The notes beneath the pieces were generated by a model that saw only the letters and a list, made by a program, of their open reading frames with translations, was not told where the DNA came from and did no database searches. Shown here piece after piece: positions 49,592 through 58,372 of a stretch of DNA of 64,000 bases. Where the stretch lies: NCBI RefSeq assembly GCF_004362215.1, contig NZ_SNWR01000002.1, forward strand, positions 2,356,001 through 2,420,000, in the 5' to 3' direction. The DNA comes from Paractinoplanes brasiliensis. Lineage in GTDB: Bacteria > Actinomycetota > Actinomycetes > Mycobacteriales > Micromonosporaceae. The translations under genes were made by a program, and so were the position numbers. The stretch's first letter is position 1. Each line of letters opens with the position of its first letter.

Positions 49592-50104
49592 GTGCGCGCG
49601 TTGTTCGTGATAGCCGTCGCCGTGCTGGCCGGCTTCGTCATCAGTCCGTTGCTGCACGCCGATGCGGAATGCACCCCCGTACCGGCCGCGTCGGCGCCCC
49701 CGGGCTGGAACGACAAGCAGATCGAGATGGCCCGCCTCATCGTCGCCGTCGGCGAGGAACGACGGGTGCCCGGCGCGGCCAGGGTCATCGCGGTCGCCAC
49801 CGCCATCCAGGAGTCGAGCCTGCGCAACCTCAAGGGCGGCGACCGGGACTCCATCGGCCTGTTCCAGCAGCGCCCCAGCCAGGGCTGGGGAACGCCGAAG
49901 CAACTGTCCGATCCGGAGTACCAGACCAACAAGTTCTACGACAAACTGCTCCGGGTCGACGGCTGGCAGAAGATGCGGGTCACCGAGGCCGCCCAGGCCG
50001 TGCAGATCTCGGCCTTCCCCGAGGCGTATCAGCGGCACGTACCGGCAGCCACCCGCCTCGTCGACACACTGAGTGACCGGCCGAGTTGCACCAAGGCAGC
50101 TTGA
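49592..50104 (+). CDS. Secreted lysozyme-like (soluble transglycosylase-fold) protein
   Basis: This 170-residue protein starts at GTG 49592 with a signal or anchor helix (about 3-22). The rest is a small lysozyme-like domain: helix MARLIVAVGEERRVPGAARV, then AIQESSLRNL with the presumed catalytic Glu (E74), then GDRDSIGLFQQRPSQGWGTP. This pattern occurs in many actinomycete exported proteins, often fused to NlpC/P60 domains, and fits cleavage of peptidoglycan glycan strands. It lies outside any operon here. Confidence 0.82.
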   Translation: MRALFVIAVAVLAGFVISPLLHADAECTPVPAASAPPGWNDKQIEMARLIVAVGEERRVPGAARVIAVATAIQESSLRNLKGGDRDSIGLFQQRPSQGWGTPKQLSDPEYQTNKFYDKLLRVDGWQKMRVTEAAQAVQISAFPEAYQRHVPAATRLVDTLSDRPSCTKAA

Positions 50105-50208
50105 CTCCCGGGTTCGTGCCACCCCGTACGCCCTGATCAAGGCCTTTATCCCGGCCTTATCTCCGGCCGATCATCGTCATCCCCGTGAATGTTCATGAGG
50201 GAGGACAG

Positions 50209-51183
50209 ATGAGCGTGGATGTCATGCCGCAACTGTCAGTAGTCGTTCCGGTCTTCAACGAGCAGGACGTGCTGCCGCTGTTCGCCGAGCGGCTGCGTCC
50301 CGTGCTCGACGGGCTCGGCGACTCGTACGAGGTGCTCACCGTCGACGACGGCAGCCGCGACGCCACCCCCGCGGTGCTCGCCCGCATGCGCTCGGCCTGG
50401 CCGCAGCTGCGGGTCGTCCGGTTGCGCCGCAACGCCGGACACCAGAACGCGCTCACCGCCGGCCTGCACCGCGCCCGCGGCCGGTACGTGGTCAGCATCG
50501 ACGTCGACCTGCAGGACCCGCCCGAGGTCATCGCCGACATGCTGGCCCTCGCCCGTGGCGAGCAGCTGGACGTCGTTCACGGCGTACGGACCGACCGCTC
50601 CACCGACAGCCCGTTCAAGCGCTGGACCGCCGGGCTGTACTACCGGCTGATCCGGCGGGTGACCGGTTCCGCCGTGCCGCACAACGCCGGCGACTTCCGC
50701 CTGCTCAGCCGCACCGCAGTGGACGCCCTGACCGAGCTGCCCGAGCTGCAGCCGGTCTATCGCCTGCTGGTGCCGTGGCTGGGTCTGCCCAGCGGTGAGG
50801 TCCCGTACGCCCGGGAGAGGCGCGCGGCGGGCCGCTCGAAGTACCCGCTCGGCAAGATGATCCGGCTGGCGCTCGACAGCGTCACCGGGTTCTCGGCCGC
50901 CCCGCTGCGGGTCGCGACCTGGCTGGGGTGCGCGGGGATCGCCCTGTGCTTCGTGACCGGGGTGGCTGTGCTGGCGACGTACCTGGGCGGCACCGTCGTC
51001 CCGGGGTGGACGTCGATGTTCGTCGCGCTGGTGTTCCTCGGCGCCCTGCAGCTGCTGTGCCTGGGCCTGCTCGGCGAGTACGTCGCGCGCATCTTCACCA
51101 CGATCCAGGGCCGGCCCCCGTACGTGGTGACGTTCGACTCCGCCGTGACCCCGAACCGCCGTACGGCCGGGGTGCCGTCGTGA
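50209..51183 (+). CDS. GT2 polyprenyl-phosphate sugar transferase (DPM1/GtrB-like)
   Basis: This 324-residue protein has a GT-A domain (about 8-230) with VVPVFNEQDVLPLFAE, VDDGSRDATP and the metal-binding DVDLQDPP. Two membrane helices follow (about 240-262 and 270-300). The layout is that of enzymes that transfer mannose or glucose from a nucleotide to polyprenyl phosphate on the cytoplasmic face. I chose ATG 50209 because GGAGG lies just before it; a longer in-frame ATG at 50185 is weaker. Its stop overlaps the start of a PIG-V-type mannosyltransferase gene, so its lipid-linked sugar is probably used there. Confidence 0.88.
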   Translation: MSVDVMPQLSVVVPVFNEQDVLPLFAERLRPVLDGLGDSYEVLTVDDGSRDATPAVLARMRSAWPQLRVVRLRRNAGHQNALTAGLHRARGRYVVSIDVDLQDPPEVIADMLALARGEQLDVVHGVRTDRSTDSPFKRWTAGLYYRLIRRVTGSAVPHNAGDFRLLSRTAVDALTELPELQPVYRLLVPWLGLPSGEVPYARERRAAGRSKYPLGKMIRLALDSVTGFSAAPLRVATWLGCAGIALCFVTGVAVLATYLGGTVVPGWTSMFVALVFLGALQLLCLGLLGEYVARIFTTIQGRPPYVVTFDSAVTPNRRTAGVPS

Positions 51184-52379
51184 CCGCGCTCGCCGTCGCA
51201 CCGGAACCGGATCTCGACCTTCTGCCGGAAACGCCGCTCTACCGTCCCTGGCGTGCGGCGGGCCTGGCCGCGCTCGCCGTCTGGTCGGTCTCGGTCGTCG
51301 TGCAGGTCATGGTCAGCGGGCTGGCGTGGCTGACCTACAAGGGCAACGGTCCCGCCCCCGATCTGTGGTCGGTCGCGCTGGCCTGGAACGGCTGGGACGC
51401 CGGCCACTACGTGTCGATCGCCGAGAGCGGCTACCACCTCGGCCCCGGCTACCCTGCGTTCTTCCCGCTCTACCCCGTGCTGATCCACGTCCTCGACCCG
51501 GTGCTGCCGGGCAGCGGGGTGGTCAGCGCCCTGGTGATCGCCCACCTCGCCGCGTTCGGCGCCCTCGCCCTGCTGTACCGGCTGGCCGACCACGAGTTCG
51601 GGCCGCGGGTCGCCCAGCGCGCCGCCTGGTACCTGGCCGCCTTCCCGATGGGCTTCTTTCTGCTCATCGGCTACAACGAGTCGCTGTTCCTGCTGCTGAT
51701 GGTGGGCGCCCTGTACGCCGGGCGGCGCGGGCACTGGTGGGTGGCCGGCACGCTGGGCGCGTTCTCGTCGGCCACCCGGCTGTTCGGCGTGCTGCTCATC
51801 CTGCCCCTGGCCGTGGAGTACCTGCGCCAGACCGGCTGGCGGGTGAGCCGGGTCCGGGCCGACGTGCTCAGCCTGGCCCTGGTGCCGCTGGGTGTGGCCG
51901 CGTACAGCCTGTACTGCCTGATCGAGCTGGGCAGCCCCGTGCAGTTCAGCATCGCCCAGGACGAATGGGGCCGGCGCTACACCTTCCCCGGCGGGGCATG
52001 GGTCAGCTCGATCGCCCAGATCGCCGGGCACGGGCCGCTGGACAAGGCGACCCTCGGCGCCGTCGTGGACGCCGGCACCATCCTGGTCGCGGTGGTGCTG
52101 CTGATCCTGTGCGTCAAAGGCCCGTACAAGTTTCGCCCCGACCAGCGGTACCTGGTCGTGCAGGCCGGGATCACCCTGGTCATGCTGATGTCGACCGAGG
52201 TCGGCGGCCGCTCGATGCAGTCGGCCGCCCGGTACGCGATGGAGGCGGTGGCGATCTTCCTGGTGCTGGCCCGCATCGGCGCCAACCAGACGGTCGACCG
52301 CGCCGTGCTCGTTTTCGGGGCCGCGCTGCAGGCCGTGCTGCTGGTGGTCTTCATGGCCGGCACCTTCCTCGTAGCATGA
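51180..52379 (+). CDS. PIG-V/GT-C-type membrane mannosyltransferase
   Basis: This 399-residue protein has about nine or ten membrane helices. It carries the segment WNGWDAGHYVSIAESGY followed by AFFPLYPVLI, the hallmark of PIG-V-like GT-C enzymes, with an acidic residue pair in the first outer loop. Such enzymes use a polyprenyl-phosphate sugar on the outer face. The GTG start overlaps the stop of the GT2 gene (GTGA), so donor synthesis and sugar transfer are coupled. The acceptor (lipid, glycan or protein) is not evident. A new two-component system begins 26 bases downstream. Confidence 0.85.
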   Translation: MTALAVAPEPDLDLLPETPLYRPWRAAGLAALAVWSVSVVVQVMVSGLAWLTYKGNGPAPDLWSVALAWNGWDAGHYVSIAESGYHLGPGYPAFFPLYPVLIHVLDPVLPGSGVVSALVIAHLAAFGALALLYRLADHEFGPRVAQRAAWYLAAFPMGFFLLIGYNESLFLLLMVGALYAGRRGHWWVAGTLGAFSSATRLFGVLLILPLAVEYLRQTGWRVSRVRADVLSLALVPLGVAAYSLYCLIELGSPVQFSIAQDEWGRRYTFPGGAWVSSIAQIAGHGPLDKATLGAVVDAGTILVAVVLLILCVKGPYKFRPDQRYLVVQAGITLVMLMSTEVGGRSMQSAARYAMEAVAIFLVLARIGANQTVDRAVLVFGAALQAVLLVVFMAGTFLVA

Positions 52380-52405
52380 GGGCTCCCTTGCTTGATCATG
52401 GCAGC

Positions 52406-53077
52406 ATGGCGCGGGTGCGAATCCTGGTGGCGGACGACGAGCGGCTGCTGGCCGACACGATCGCCCTGGGTCTGCGCCGGGCGGCGATGGCGGTCGACGT
52501 GGCCTACACCGGCGCTCAGGCGATCGAAAAGATCCAGGTCAACCGGTACGACGTGGCGGTGCTCGACCGGGACATGCCCGACGGCACCGGCGACGACGTG
52601 TGCCGCTGGATCGGCGAGCGCCGGCTCGCGACCCGGGTGCTGCTGCTCACCGCGGCCTGCGGCGTCTACGACCGGGTGGAAGGGCTCGGGCTCGGCGCCG
52701 ACGACTACCTGACCAAGCCGTTCGCCTTCGCCGAGCTCGTCGCCCGGGTGCAGGCGCTGGCCCGGCGCACGGCCCCCGCCCTGCCCCCGGTGCTCGAACG
52801 CGACGGGGTGGTGCTCGACGTGGCGCGGCGTACGGCCAGCCGGGACGGCCGCGAGCTGGCGCTGACCCACAAGGAGTTCGGTGTCCTGCACGCGCTGATG
52901 CGGGCCCAGGGGCAGGCGGTCACCACCGAGGACCTGCTGGAACAGGTCTGGGACGAGAACGCCGACCCGTTCAGCAACGTGGTGCGGGTGACCGTGTCGA
53001 CGCTGCGCCGCAAACTCGGCGAGCCGCAGGTCGTGCAGACCGTGCCCCGCGCCGGTTACCGCGTGGGACTGCCCTGA
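52406..53077 (+). CDS. OmpR-family response regulator
   Basis: This 223-residue protein has a receiver with D10/D11, phosphoacceptor D54 (AVLDRDMPDG) and K104 (LTKPF), and a C-terminal winged helix (about 130-222, LTHKEFGVLHALMRAQGQAV ... VSTLRRKLGEPQVV). It is 26 bases downstream of the glycosyltransferase pair and may be co-transcribed with it. Its stop overlaps the kinase start (TGATG). The region before it holds no obvious operator. Confidence 0.92.
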   Translation: MARVRILVADDERLLADTIALGLRRAAMAVDVAYTGAQAIEKIQVNRYDVAVLDRDMPDGTGDDVCRWIGERRLATRVLLLTAACGVYDRVEGLGLGADDYLTKPFAFAELVARVQALARRTAPALPPVLERDGVVLDVARRTASRDGRELALTHKEFGVLHALMRAQGQAVTTEDLLEQVWDENADPFSNVVRVTVSTLRRKLGEPQVVQTVPRAGYRVGLP

Positions 53078-54105
53078 TGGGACTGCGGGCGCGCCTGGCC
53101 ATCGCGACGTACGGCACGGTGACCTTCGTCTTCGCCGCCCAGTTCATCTATCCGCAGCTGCCGTGGCAGTGGCCGTACTACTACCCCTGCTACACCGACA
53201 TCGACGGCATGCCCTGCCGGATCGTCCGCAAGATCCCGATCGACAACCTCGTGCAGTACGGCATCGTGCTGGCCACGTCGACGCTGCTGCTGCCGCTGCT
53301 CGTGTGGTGGGTGCTGGTGCCCGTACGCCGGATGCTGCCGACCATCTCGCAGGTCGGCCCGCAGAACCTCGGCCACCGCATCCGCCCCGGCCGCGGCCGC
53401 GACGAGATCAAGCAGCTGGGCCGGGCGCTCGACACGATGATGAACGGCATCGCCGCCGGCTACGAGGGACAGCGCAAATTCGCCGCCAACGCCTCCCACG
53501 AGCTGCGCACCCCGCTCGCCCTGCAGCGCACGCTCATCGAGGTCGGCATGGCCGAACCCCTCACCCCGGAACAGTCGGCGCTGCTCGCCAGTCAGCTGCT
53601 GGAGACGAACGCCCGCAACGAACGCCTCATCGAGGGCCTGCTCGTGCTCAGCCAGGCCGACCAGGGTCTGGCCATCCGCACCCCGCAACGGCTGGACATC
53701 ATCGCCGCCGCGGTCATCGACGCGCACACAGCCCCCGGCATCACCGTCAAGAGCGAACTGCACCCGTACGTGGTCCCGGGCGACGGTGTCCTGCTGGAGC
53801 GCCTGGTCCGCAACCTCGTACACAACGCAACCAAGTACAACCACCCGGGCGGAGCTGTCATCGTGAGCGTCGGCGCCGCGCTGACGGTCGAGAACACCGG
53901 CCCGGTCGTCGCCGCCGAGGACGTGACCCGGCTGTTCGAACCCTTCACCCGCCTGAGCACCGACCGCATCGACCACAGCGGCGGCAGCGGGCTGGGGCTG
54001 GCTATCGCCCGCTCCATCGTCCAGGCCCACGACGGCACGATCACCGCGGTCCCCCGCGACGGCGGCGGCCTGCGCGTCACCGTCCGCCTCCCCCGCTCCC
54101 CCTGA
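53077..54105 (+). CDS. Sensor histidine kinase, partner of the upstream regulator
   Basis: This 342-residue kinase has a membrane helix at about 5-25 and a short extracellular loop rich in Tyr and Pro with two Cys (PYYYPCYTDIDGMPCRIVRK). A second helix lies at about 68-88. A HAMP linker, the H-box FAANASHELRTPLALQ and an HATPase domain (NLVHNATKYNHPGG, then GGSGLGLAIARSIVQAH) follow. The small sensor loop suggests detection of a membrane or redox signal. It overlaps its response regulator and completes the cognate pair. Confidence 0.9.
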   Translation: MGLRARLAIATYGTVTFVFAAQFIYPQLPWQWPYYYPCYTDIDGMPCRIVRKIPIDNLVQYGIVLATSTLLLPLLVWWVLVPVRRMLPTISQVGPQNLGHRIRPGRGRDEIKQLGRALDTMMNGIAAGYEGQRKFAANASHELRTPLALQRTLIEVGMAEPLTPEQSALLASQLLETNARNERLIEGLLVLSQADQGLAIRTPQRLDIIAAAVIDAHTAPGITVKSELHPYVVPGDGVLLERLVRNLVHNATKYNHPGGAVIVSVGAALTVENTGPVVAAEDVTRLFEPFTRLSTDRIDHSGGSGLGLAIARSIVQAHDGTITAVPRDGGGLRVTVRLPRSP

Positions 54106-54123
54106 CGCTCGCCCGGCTCTTCC

Positions 54124-54198
54124 GGCGCCGCTCGGACCCGCTGGCCGCTCACCTCAAACTCGGCGCCGCTCGGACCCGCCCGGCCGCTCACGTCAAGC
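54124..54198. repeat. 38-base direct repeat between convergent genes
   Basis: Two copies of a unit that begins gcgccgctcggacccg and ends near ctcac(c/g)tcaa lie head to tail in the gap after the kinase gene. They are short, GC-rich and not obviously hairpin-forming. Confidence 0.65.
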
Positions 54199-54219
54199 GG
54201 GGCGGCGCTCCGGCGCGGC

Positions 54220-54357
54220 TCAGACGAAGAGCGCGTTGATCGCGGCAACGATCGCGTCGGCCAGGGCCCCGACGCGGCTCCGGCGGCTGTGCAGAGCCCG
54301 GTGCCGCCGCATGTCGGACGGCCGGACGGGACGCTCGAGTTCGATGTCGTAAGCCAT
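54220..54357 (-). CDS. Small 45-residue hypothetical protein
   Basis: A small ORF begins at ATG 54357 with MAYDIELERPVRPSDMRRHR. It has a basic middle and ends with the hydrophobic-amphipathic helix VGALADAIVAAINALFV. No family is recognised. The composition looks more like a protein than a random frame, and the C-terminal helix could associate with the membrane. The ribosome site is weak (AGG only). It is divergent from the methyltransferase gene. Confidence 0.5.
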   Translation of the reverse strand: MAYDIELERPVRPSDMRRHRALHSRRSRVGALADAIVAAINALFV

Positions 54358-54416
54358 GCACGTCAACCTATGAGCGACCCCTTGCCGCCCGCGTGAGCCG
54401 CCGTACTCAACCACGC

Positions 54417-55055
54417 ATGAGCATTTCCGCGCGGTCTACAGTGTTCGCGGTGAACCCCCAGCCCGTACGCGACGCCTACTCGACCATGTCCGAGCAGTAC
54501 ATCGCCCTGTTCCACGGCCAGGCCCACCACGACGACGACACCACCCTGATCGGCGGTCACCTCCTCGGGCTGGACGGCCCGATCCTCGACCTCGGCTGCG
54601 GCCCCGGCCACTGGACAGCCTTTCTCCACGCGCGGGGCGCCGACGTGACCGGCGTGGACCTGGTTCCCGAGTTCATCGACCATGCCCGTACGACGTTCGC
54701 CGGCCCACGGTTCCGGCTGGGCTCCATGACCGAGCTGGACGTCCCCGACCACTCGGCAGCCGGCATCCTCTCCTGGTATTCGACCATCCACCTGCCCCCG
54801 CCGGAGTTGGAGCACACGCTCGCTGCCTTCCGCCGCCTGCTCACCCCGTACGGCCCGCTGGTGATCGGCTTCTTCGACAGCGACGACGGCGTGGCCCAGT
54901 TCGACCACAAGGTCCACCCGGCGTACCGCTGGCCGGTCGACGAGTTCGCCGCCCGCCTGACCAGGGCCGGATTCACCGAGCTGGAGCGCCGGCAGCACCA
55001 GTTCCCCGAGCGCCCGGACCGCAAGTACGCAGCCATCGCCGCCCGCGCCTGCTGA
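54417..55055 (+). CDS. Class I SAM-dependent methyltransferase
   Basis: This product of about 212 residues starts around ATG 54417; a GTG at 54450, just before NPQPVRDAYSTMSEQY, is an equally good start. Motif I is ILDLGCGPGHWTAFLH, and the acidic residue of motif II is in VTGVDLVPEFIDHAR. The later core includes GILSWYSTIHLPPPELEHTLA, typical of the Methyltransf_11/25 group. It should transfer a methyl group from S-adenosylmethionine to a small molecule, which cannot be named. It stands alone between divergent and convergent neighbours. Confidence 0.88.
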   Translation: MSISARSTVFAVNPQPVRDAYSTMSEQYIALFHGQAHHDDDTTLIGGHLLGLDGPILDLGCGPGHWTAFLHARGADVTGVDLVPEFIDHARTTFAGPRFRLGSMTELDVPDHSAAGILSWYSTIHLPPPELEHTLAAFRRLLTPYGPLVIGFFDSDDGVAQFDHKVHPAYRWPVDEFAARLTRAGFTELERRQHQFPERPDRKYAAIAARAC

Positions 55056-55077
55056 CAGCCGCGCCCCCACCGGCGCC

Positions 55078-56016
55078 CTATGCGCTGCGCACGGGCTGGA
55101 CGATTTCGGTTTCCCATGTTGCCGGGTCGGGATTTTCCCCGGGGTCGGTCAGGTATGTCTCCCGTGGCGGGCCCGCTGCGGACAGCTGATGGTCACGCAT
55201 CCACTTCTCGATCTCCTGGTATGACTCGGGCAGGCTCTCGTAGGGTCCTCGATGCACGGCCACCACCGCCCGGCCCGCCGGGATGGTGAGTGCCTCGATT
55301 CCGTCGCTGAGGGCCGTGGACGGGGGTGCGGCGATCGTTACACCGCCCTCGATGACGAGTGAGCCCATGCCGACCTCGGGGTAACGGGCGAACGGCGGCC
55401 CGGTCAGGGCAAGGCCGTGCCGCTGGGCGTAGCCGAACACCGTGGGCAGGCATTCCGCGAGCGCAGCCGCGATCTCGTCGCGGGTGACCCGGCGACGTAT
55501 CACGAGGGCGTGGACGGAGGGCGTGTCACGCACCGAGATGTGCAGCGGCACAGTGGGTTTCCTTTCGGTGATGCGGACGTGGTACAGGCTGATGCAGGGC
55601 GCGGCCGAGTTCACCGCCGAGGCGTGCACCGCGGCGACACGCCGGCCGGCGAGGTGCAGCCCCCGGGCGCGGTAGCGCACCGGGCTGCGGCCGAGGTGGC
55701 GGGTGAAGGCCCTGGTGAAGACCTCGTGGCTGGCGAATCCGTGGTCGACGGCGATCGCCGACACCTGACGGCCGGTGGTCACCAGGTCGGCTGCGGCACG
55801 GGCCAGCCGGACCCGCGTCGTGTATGCCTTCGGCGTTTCGCCCGCCAGCCGCCGGAACCGGCGGTGCAGATCGAACCGGGACCGGTGCGCCCACACCGCC
55901 AGCACCGGCAGCGAGACATCGCCGCTCAGCCGGGAGTTGACGGCGGCGAGGAGCTGAAGCAACTCTCTGATTCCCGGCGACACGTGAGGACGGTACCCCT
56001 CCGCCGCCGCCACCAC
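55078..56016 (-). CDS. AraC-family regulator with GyrI-like effector domain
   Basis: This 312-residue regulator has a double HTH of AraC type (about 15-118, HRSRFDLHRRFRRLAGETPK ... FASHEVFTRAFTRHLGRSPVRY). A C-terminal GyrI-like small-molecule-binding domain (about 155-308, VRDTPSVHALVIRRRVT ... EIEKWMRDHQL) completes it. This layout, as in SoxS/Rob-like multidrug sensors, suggests control of efflux or detoxification by a hydrophobic ligand. It begins at GTG 56016. Its 3' end lies 22 bases from the convergent methyltransferase stop. Confidence 0.9.
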   Translation of the reverse strand: MVAAAEGYRPHVSPGIRELLQLLAAVNSRLSGDVSLPVLAVWAHRSRFDLHRRFRRLAGETPKAYTTRVRLARAAADLVTTGRQVSAIAVDHGFASHEVFTRAFTRHLGRSPVRYRARGLHLAGRRVAAVHASAVNSAAPCISLYHVRITERKPTVPLHISVRDTPSVHALVIRRRVTRDEIAAALAECLPTVFGYAQRHGLALTGPPFARYPEVGMGSLVIEGGVTIAAPPSTALSDGIEALTIPAGRAVVAVHRGPYESLPESYQEIEKWMRDHQLSAAGPPRETYLTDPGENPDPATWETEIVQPVRSA

Positions 56017-56194
56017 TTGACGATTCTTGCGCGGTGACGGAACCGTGGTGACGGCTTCGGGCCGGCGGCAGCCGAAGGACGGCTGGTATGGATCCAGGTT
56101 GCATCGATGTCAGGACCCGGGGGCGCCACCGGCCTGACGTAGCATGATCAGGGCCCGCCAGGACGATCGCCGGAAAGGACGCGAAGGCCCCGCC

Positions 56195-57460
56195 GTGCTC
56201 GACGACGACCCCGACGACCTGTACGAGCACGCCCCCTGCGGCAACATCTCCTCGTCGCCGGACGGCACGATCGTCAAGGTCAACGCCACGCTCCTCGGCT
56301 GGCTCGGCTACCGGCGGGACGAAATCGTGGGCCGCAAGCGACTCAGCGACCTGTTCACCGTGGGCGGCCGGCTGTTCTTCGAGACCCACCTGGCGCCGCT
56401 CCTGACCATGCAGGGCGAGATCAGCGGCGTCGCGCTGGAGCTGCGGGCCAGGGACGGCAGCAGCATCCCGGCCCTGGTCAGCTCGATCGTGCGGCCGGGC
56501 GGCGACGGCCGGGCGCCGGTGACCCGCACGATCGTCTTCGACGGCCGCGAGCGCCGCGCGTACGAGCAGGAGTTGCTGCAGGCCCGCCGCGCCGCCGAGC
56601 GGGAAGGTGAGCGCCTGCGGCACCTGGTCGCCGACCTGCAGCGCAGCCTGCTCCCGTCAGTGCTGCCCACCCCGCCGGGGCTGATGGCCGCGGCGCACTA
56701 CCGGATGGCCTCGGCCGACCAGGTCGGCGGCGACTTCTACGACCTGTTCCCGCTCGACGACGGCCGGTGGGGCTTCTTCCTGGGTGACGTCAGCGGCAAG
56801 GGCATCGGGGCGGCGGCGGTGACCGCGCTCGCCCGGTACACGCTGCGGGCGGCGGCCGTCTACGACCCCGACCCCGCCGCTGTGCTGCACAACCTGAACC
56901 GGGTGCTCTATCAGGAGTATCGGGACGACGCCCGGTACTGCACCCTCGTGTTCGGCATCCTCACCGTGCGTGGCGGCGGCTTCACCGCGCAGATCGCCAG
57001 CGGCGGGCACCCCGAGCCGCTGCTGCTGCGGGCGGATGGAACCGTGGAACGCCACGCCACCAAGGGCCGCCTCGTCGGCGTGTTCCCCGACTCGGTCTAT
57101 ACGAACACCGAGCTGACCGTACGCCGTGGGGACACGCTCCTGCTCTACACCGACGGCGTCACCGAGGCCCGGATCAGGGCCGGTGAGCCTGCCGGGGACC
57201 GGTTCGGGGTGGACGCCACCGAGGGGTTCGCGGCCGAGCTGGCCCCGGCGGGCGCGGCCGAGGTGGTCGACGCGTTCGTCCGCCTGCTCGACGACTTCGG
57301 AGCCGGCCTCGAGGACGACACCGCCGTCATGGCGCTCGGCGTCCCCGCCGACCCAGCAGATCCAAAGGGAAGCGAGCAGAACGAGCCGGCAGATCCAAAG
57401 GGAAGCGAGCGGAACGAGCCGGTGGATCCGAAGGGAAGCGAGCAGAACGAGCAGGCGTGA
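56195..57460 (+). CDS. PAS-SpoIIE/PP2C-type serine phosphatase with repeat tail
   Basis: This product of about 421 residues has a PAS domain (about 5-120, LYEHAPCGNISSSPDG), a coiled linker and a SpoIIE-type phosphatase domain with metal-binding motifs in VGGDFYDLF, GDVSGKG, TDGVTEA and GLEDDTAVM. Such enzymes dephosphorylate anti-anti-sigma proteins and thereby release SigB/F-type sigma factors; one is encoded at 47789-48583. I chose GTG 56195, since GAAGG lies upstream and the PAS begins directly after; ATG 56144 is in frame. The last 34 residues are three 11-residue repeats (DPKGSEQNEPA), and the same bases code on the other strand for the end of the frameshifted nitroreductase-like gene. 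Confidence 0.88.
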   Translation: MLDDDPDDLYEHAPCGNISSSPDGTIVKVNATLLGWLGYRRDEIVGRKRLSDLFTVGGRLFFETHLAPLLTMQGEISGVALELRARDGSSIPALVSSIVRPGGDGRAPVTRTIVFDGRERRAYEQELLQARRAAEREGERLRHLVADLQRSLLPSVLPTPPGLMAAAHYRMASADQVGGDFYDLFPLDDGRWGFFLGDVSGKGIGAAAVTALARYTLRAAAVYDPDPAAVLHNLNRVLYQEYRDDARYCTLVFGILTVRGGGFTAQIASGGHPEPLLLRADGTVERHATKGRLVGVFPDSVYTNTELTVRRGDTLLLYTDGVTEARIRAGEPAGDRFGVDATEGFAAELAPAGAAEVVDAFVRLLDDFGAGLEDDTAVMALGVPADPADPKGSEQNEPADPKGSERNEPVDPKGSEQNEQA

Positions 57461-58372
57461 GAGCCGGGAGGCGGGCCGAGCGGGCCGGTTCGCGCAGCGG
57501 GTGCCCGACCCGGAAGACCGCAAGCGGCGCAGCCCCCACCCGGTCACGCAGGCGGGCCGCGGTGAAAGGGCAGTCCAGCAGCTGACTCAGCGGGTGCACG
57601 GCCAGCCCGAACCGTCCGAGCAGCAACCACGTACGCAGCAGGCGGCGACCGGCCTCACGAACGTCGTCCCCGTCCTCCCCGGTAAGCACGAGCACGCTTC
57701 CCTCGTACCGCAGCAGGTTCCGCCCACTCGCGGCGAGCAGCGCCGGCAGACCGAGCCGCCGGGTCAACGGATAGGCGCGCAAGGCGCCGGAGAGCACCCG
57801 CGCCTCGGCCCGGCTCAGTTCGAGGGCCCGGTCGGTCAGCCCGTCGCGGTGATAACGCGGGTCGCGAGGGTGCAGCCGCAGCCAGTCGCGCAGCTCACGG
57901 GCCACCGGCGGGGTCCCGAACATCCAGCGGTCGGCCACCTCCAGGTCACCGGCCAGCGCGCGGCTGCGCACATGCACGATCCCCGGCTCCAGGGCCGCCA
58001 GTATCACCAGGTCCAAAAGACCTTCCGCGTACGGGGCCCGGGCGACCCGCCGTGCGTCGACGTCGGCGGAGTGGAAGATGGTCTCGTACGGCCGTGCCGC
58101 CGTGACGAGCCGGACCCGCCCCGGATCGCTGAGGTCGCAGCCACCGGGAGCCCGGCGTCGGCCGCCACGATCAGGCAGGTCTCGGCGAACGCGCCCAGCC
58201 CGAGCGCCAGGTCCCGGCCCGTCGGGTCCGAGCCGGGCAGCGACCGGGCGGGGTCGGCGCCGATGACGATCTCGTCGGCGCGGTAGTCGACGGTCCACGG
58301 CTGGGTGTTGTGCGCGCTCGGCGCCCGCCGGAACAGCGACTCGCGTTCCCGCAGCTCGGCGACCCAGGTCAT
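57327..58372 (-). pseudogene. Frameshifted nitroreductase-like (Acg-type) gene
   Basis: The N-terminal part is in one frame from ATG 58372: MTWVAELRERESLFRRAPSA, then HNTQPWTVDY and TGRDLALGLGAFAETCLIVA. This is the start of Acg-like nitroreductases, with the flavin-contact APSAHNTQPW. Near 58140 the frame fails, and the family's continuation, DLSDPGRVRLVTAARPYETI then FHSADVDARR, is in the next frame down to the stop at 57327. One base appears missing near 58135-58145. The start overlaps the acyltransferase stop as ATGA, so it was the fourth gene of the operon. It may be a true mutation or a sequence error. The last residues overlap the phosphatase gene. Confidence 0.75.
57359..57457. repeat. 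33-base tandem repeats read in convergent genes on both strands
   Basis: Three units start at 57359, 57392 and 57425. On the plus strand they encode DPKGSEQNEPA; on the minus strand they encode PARSARFPLDL-type residues in the nitroreductase-like ORF. The unit length is a multiple of three, so both frames survive changes in copy number. Confidence 0.85.
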
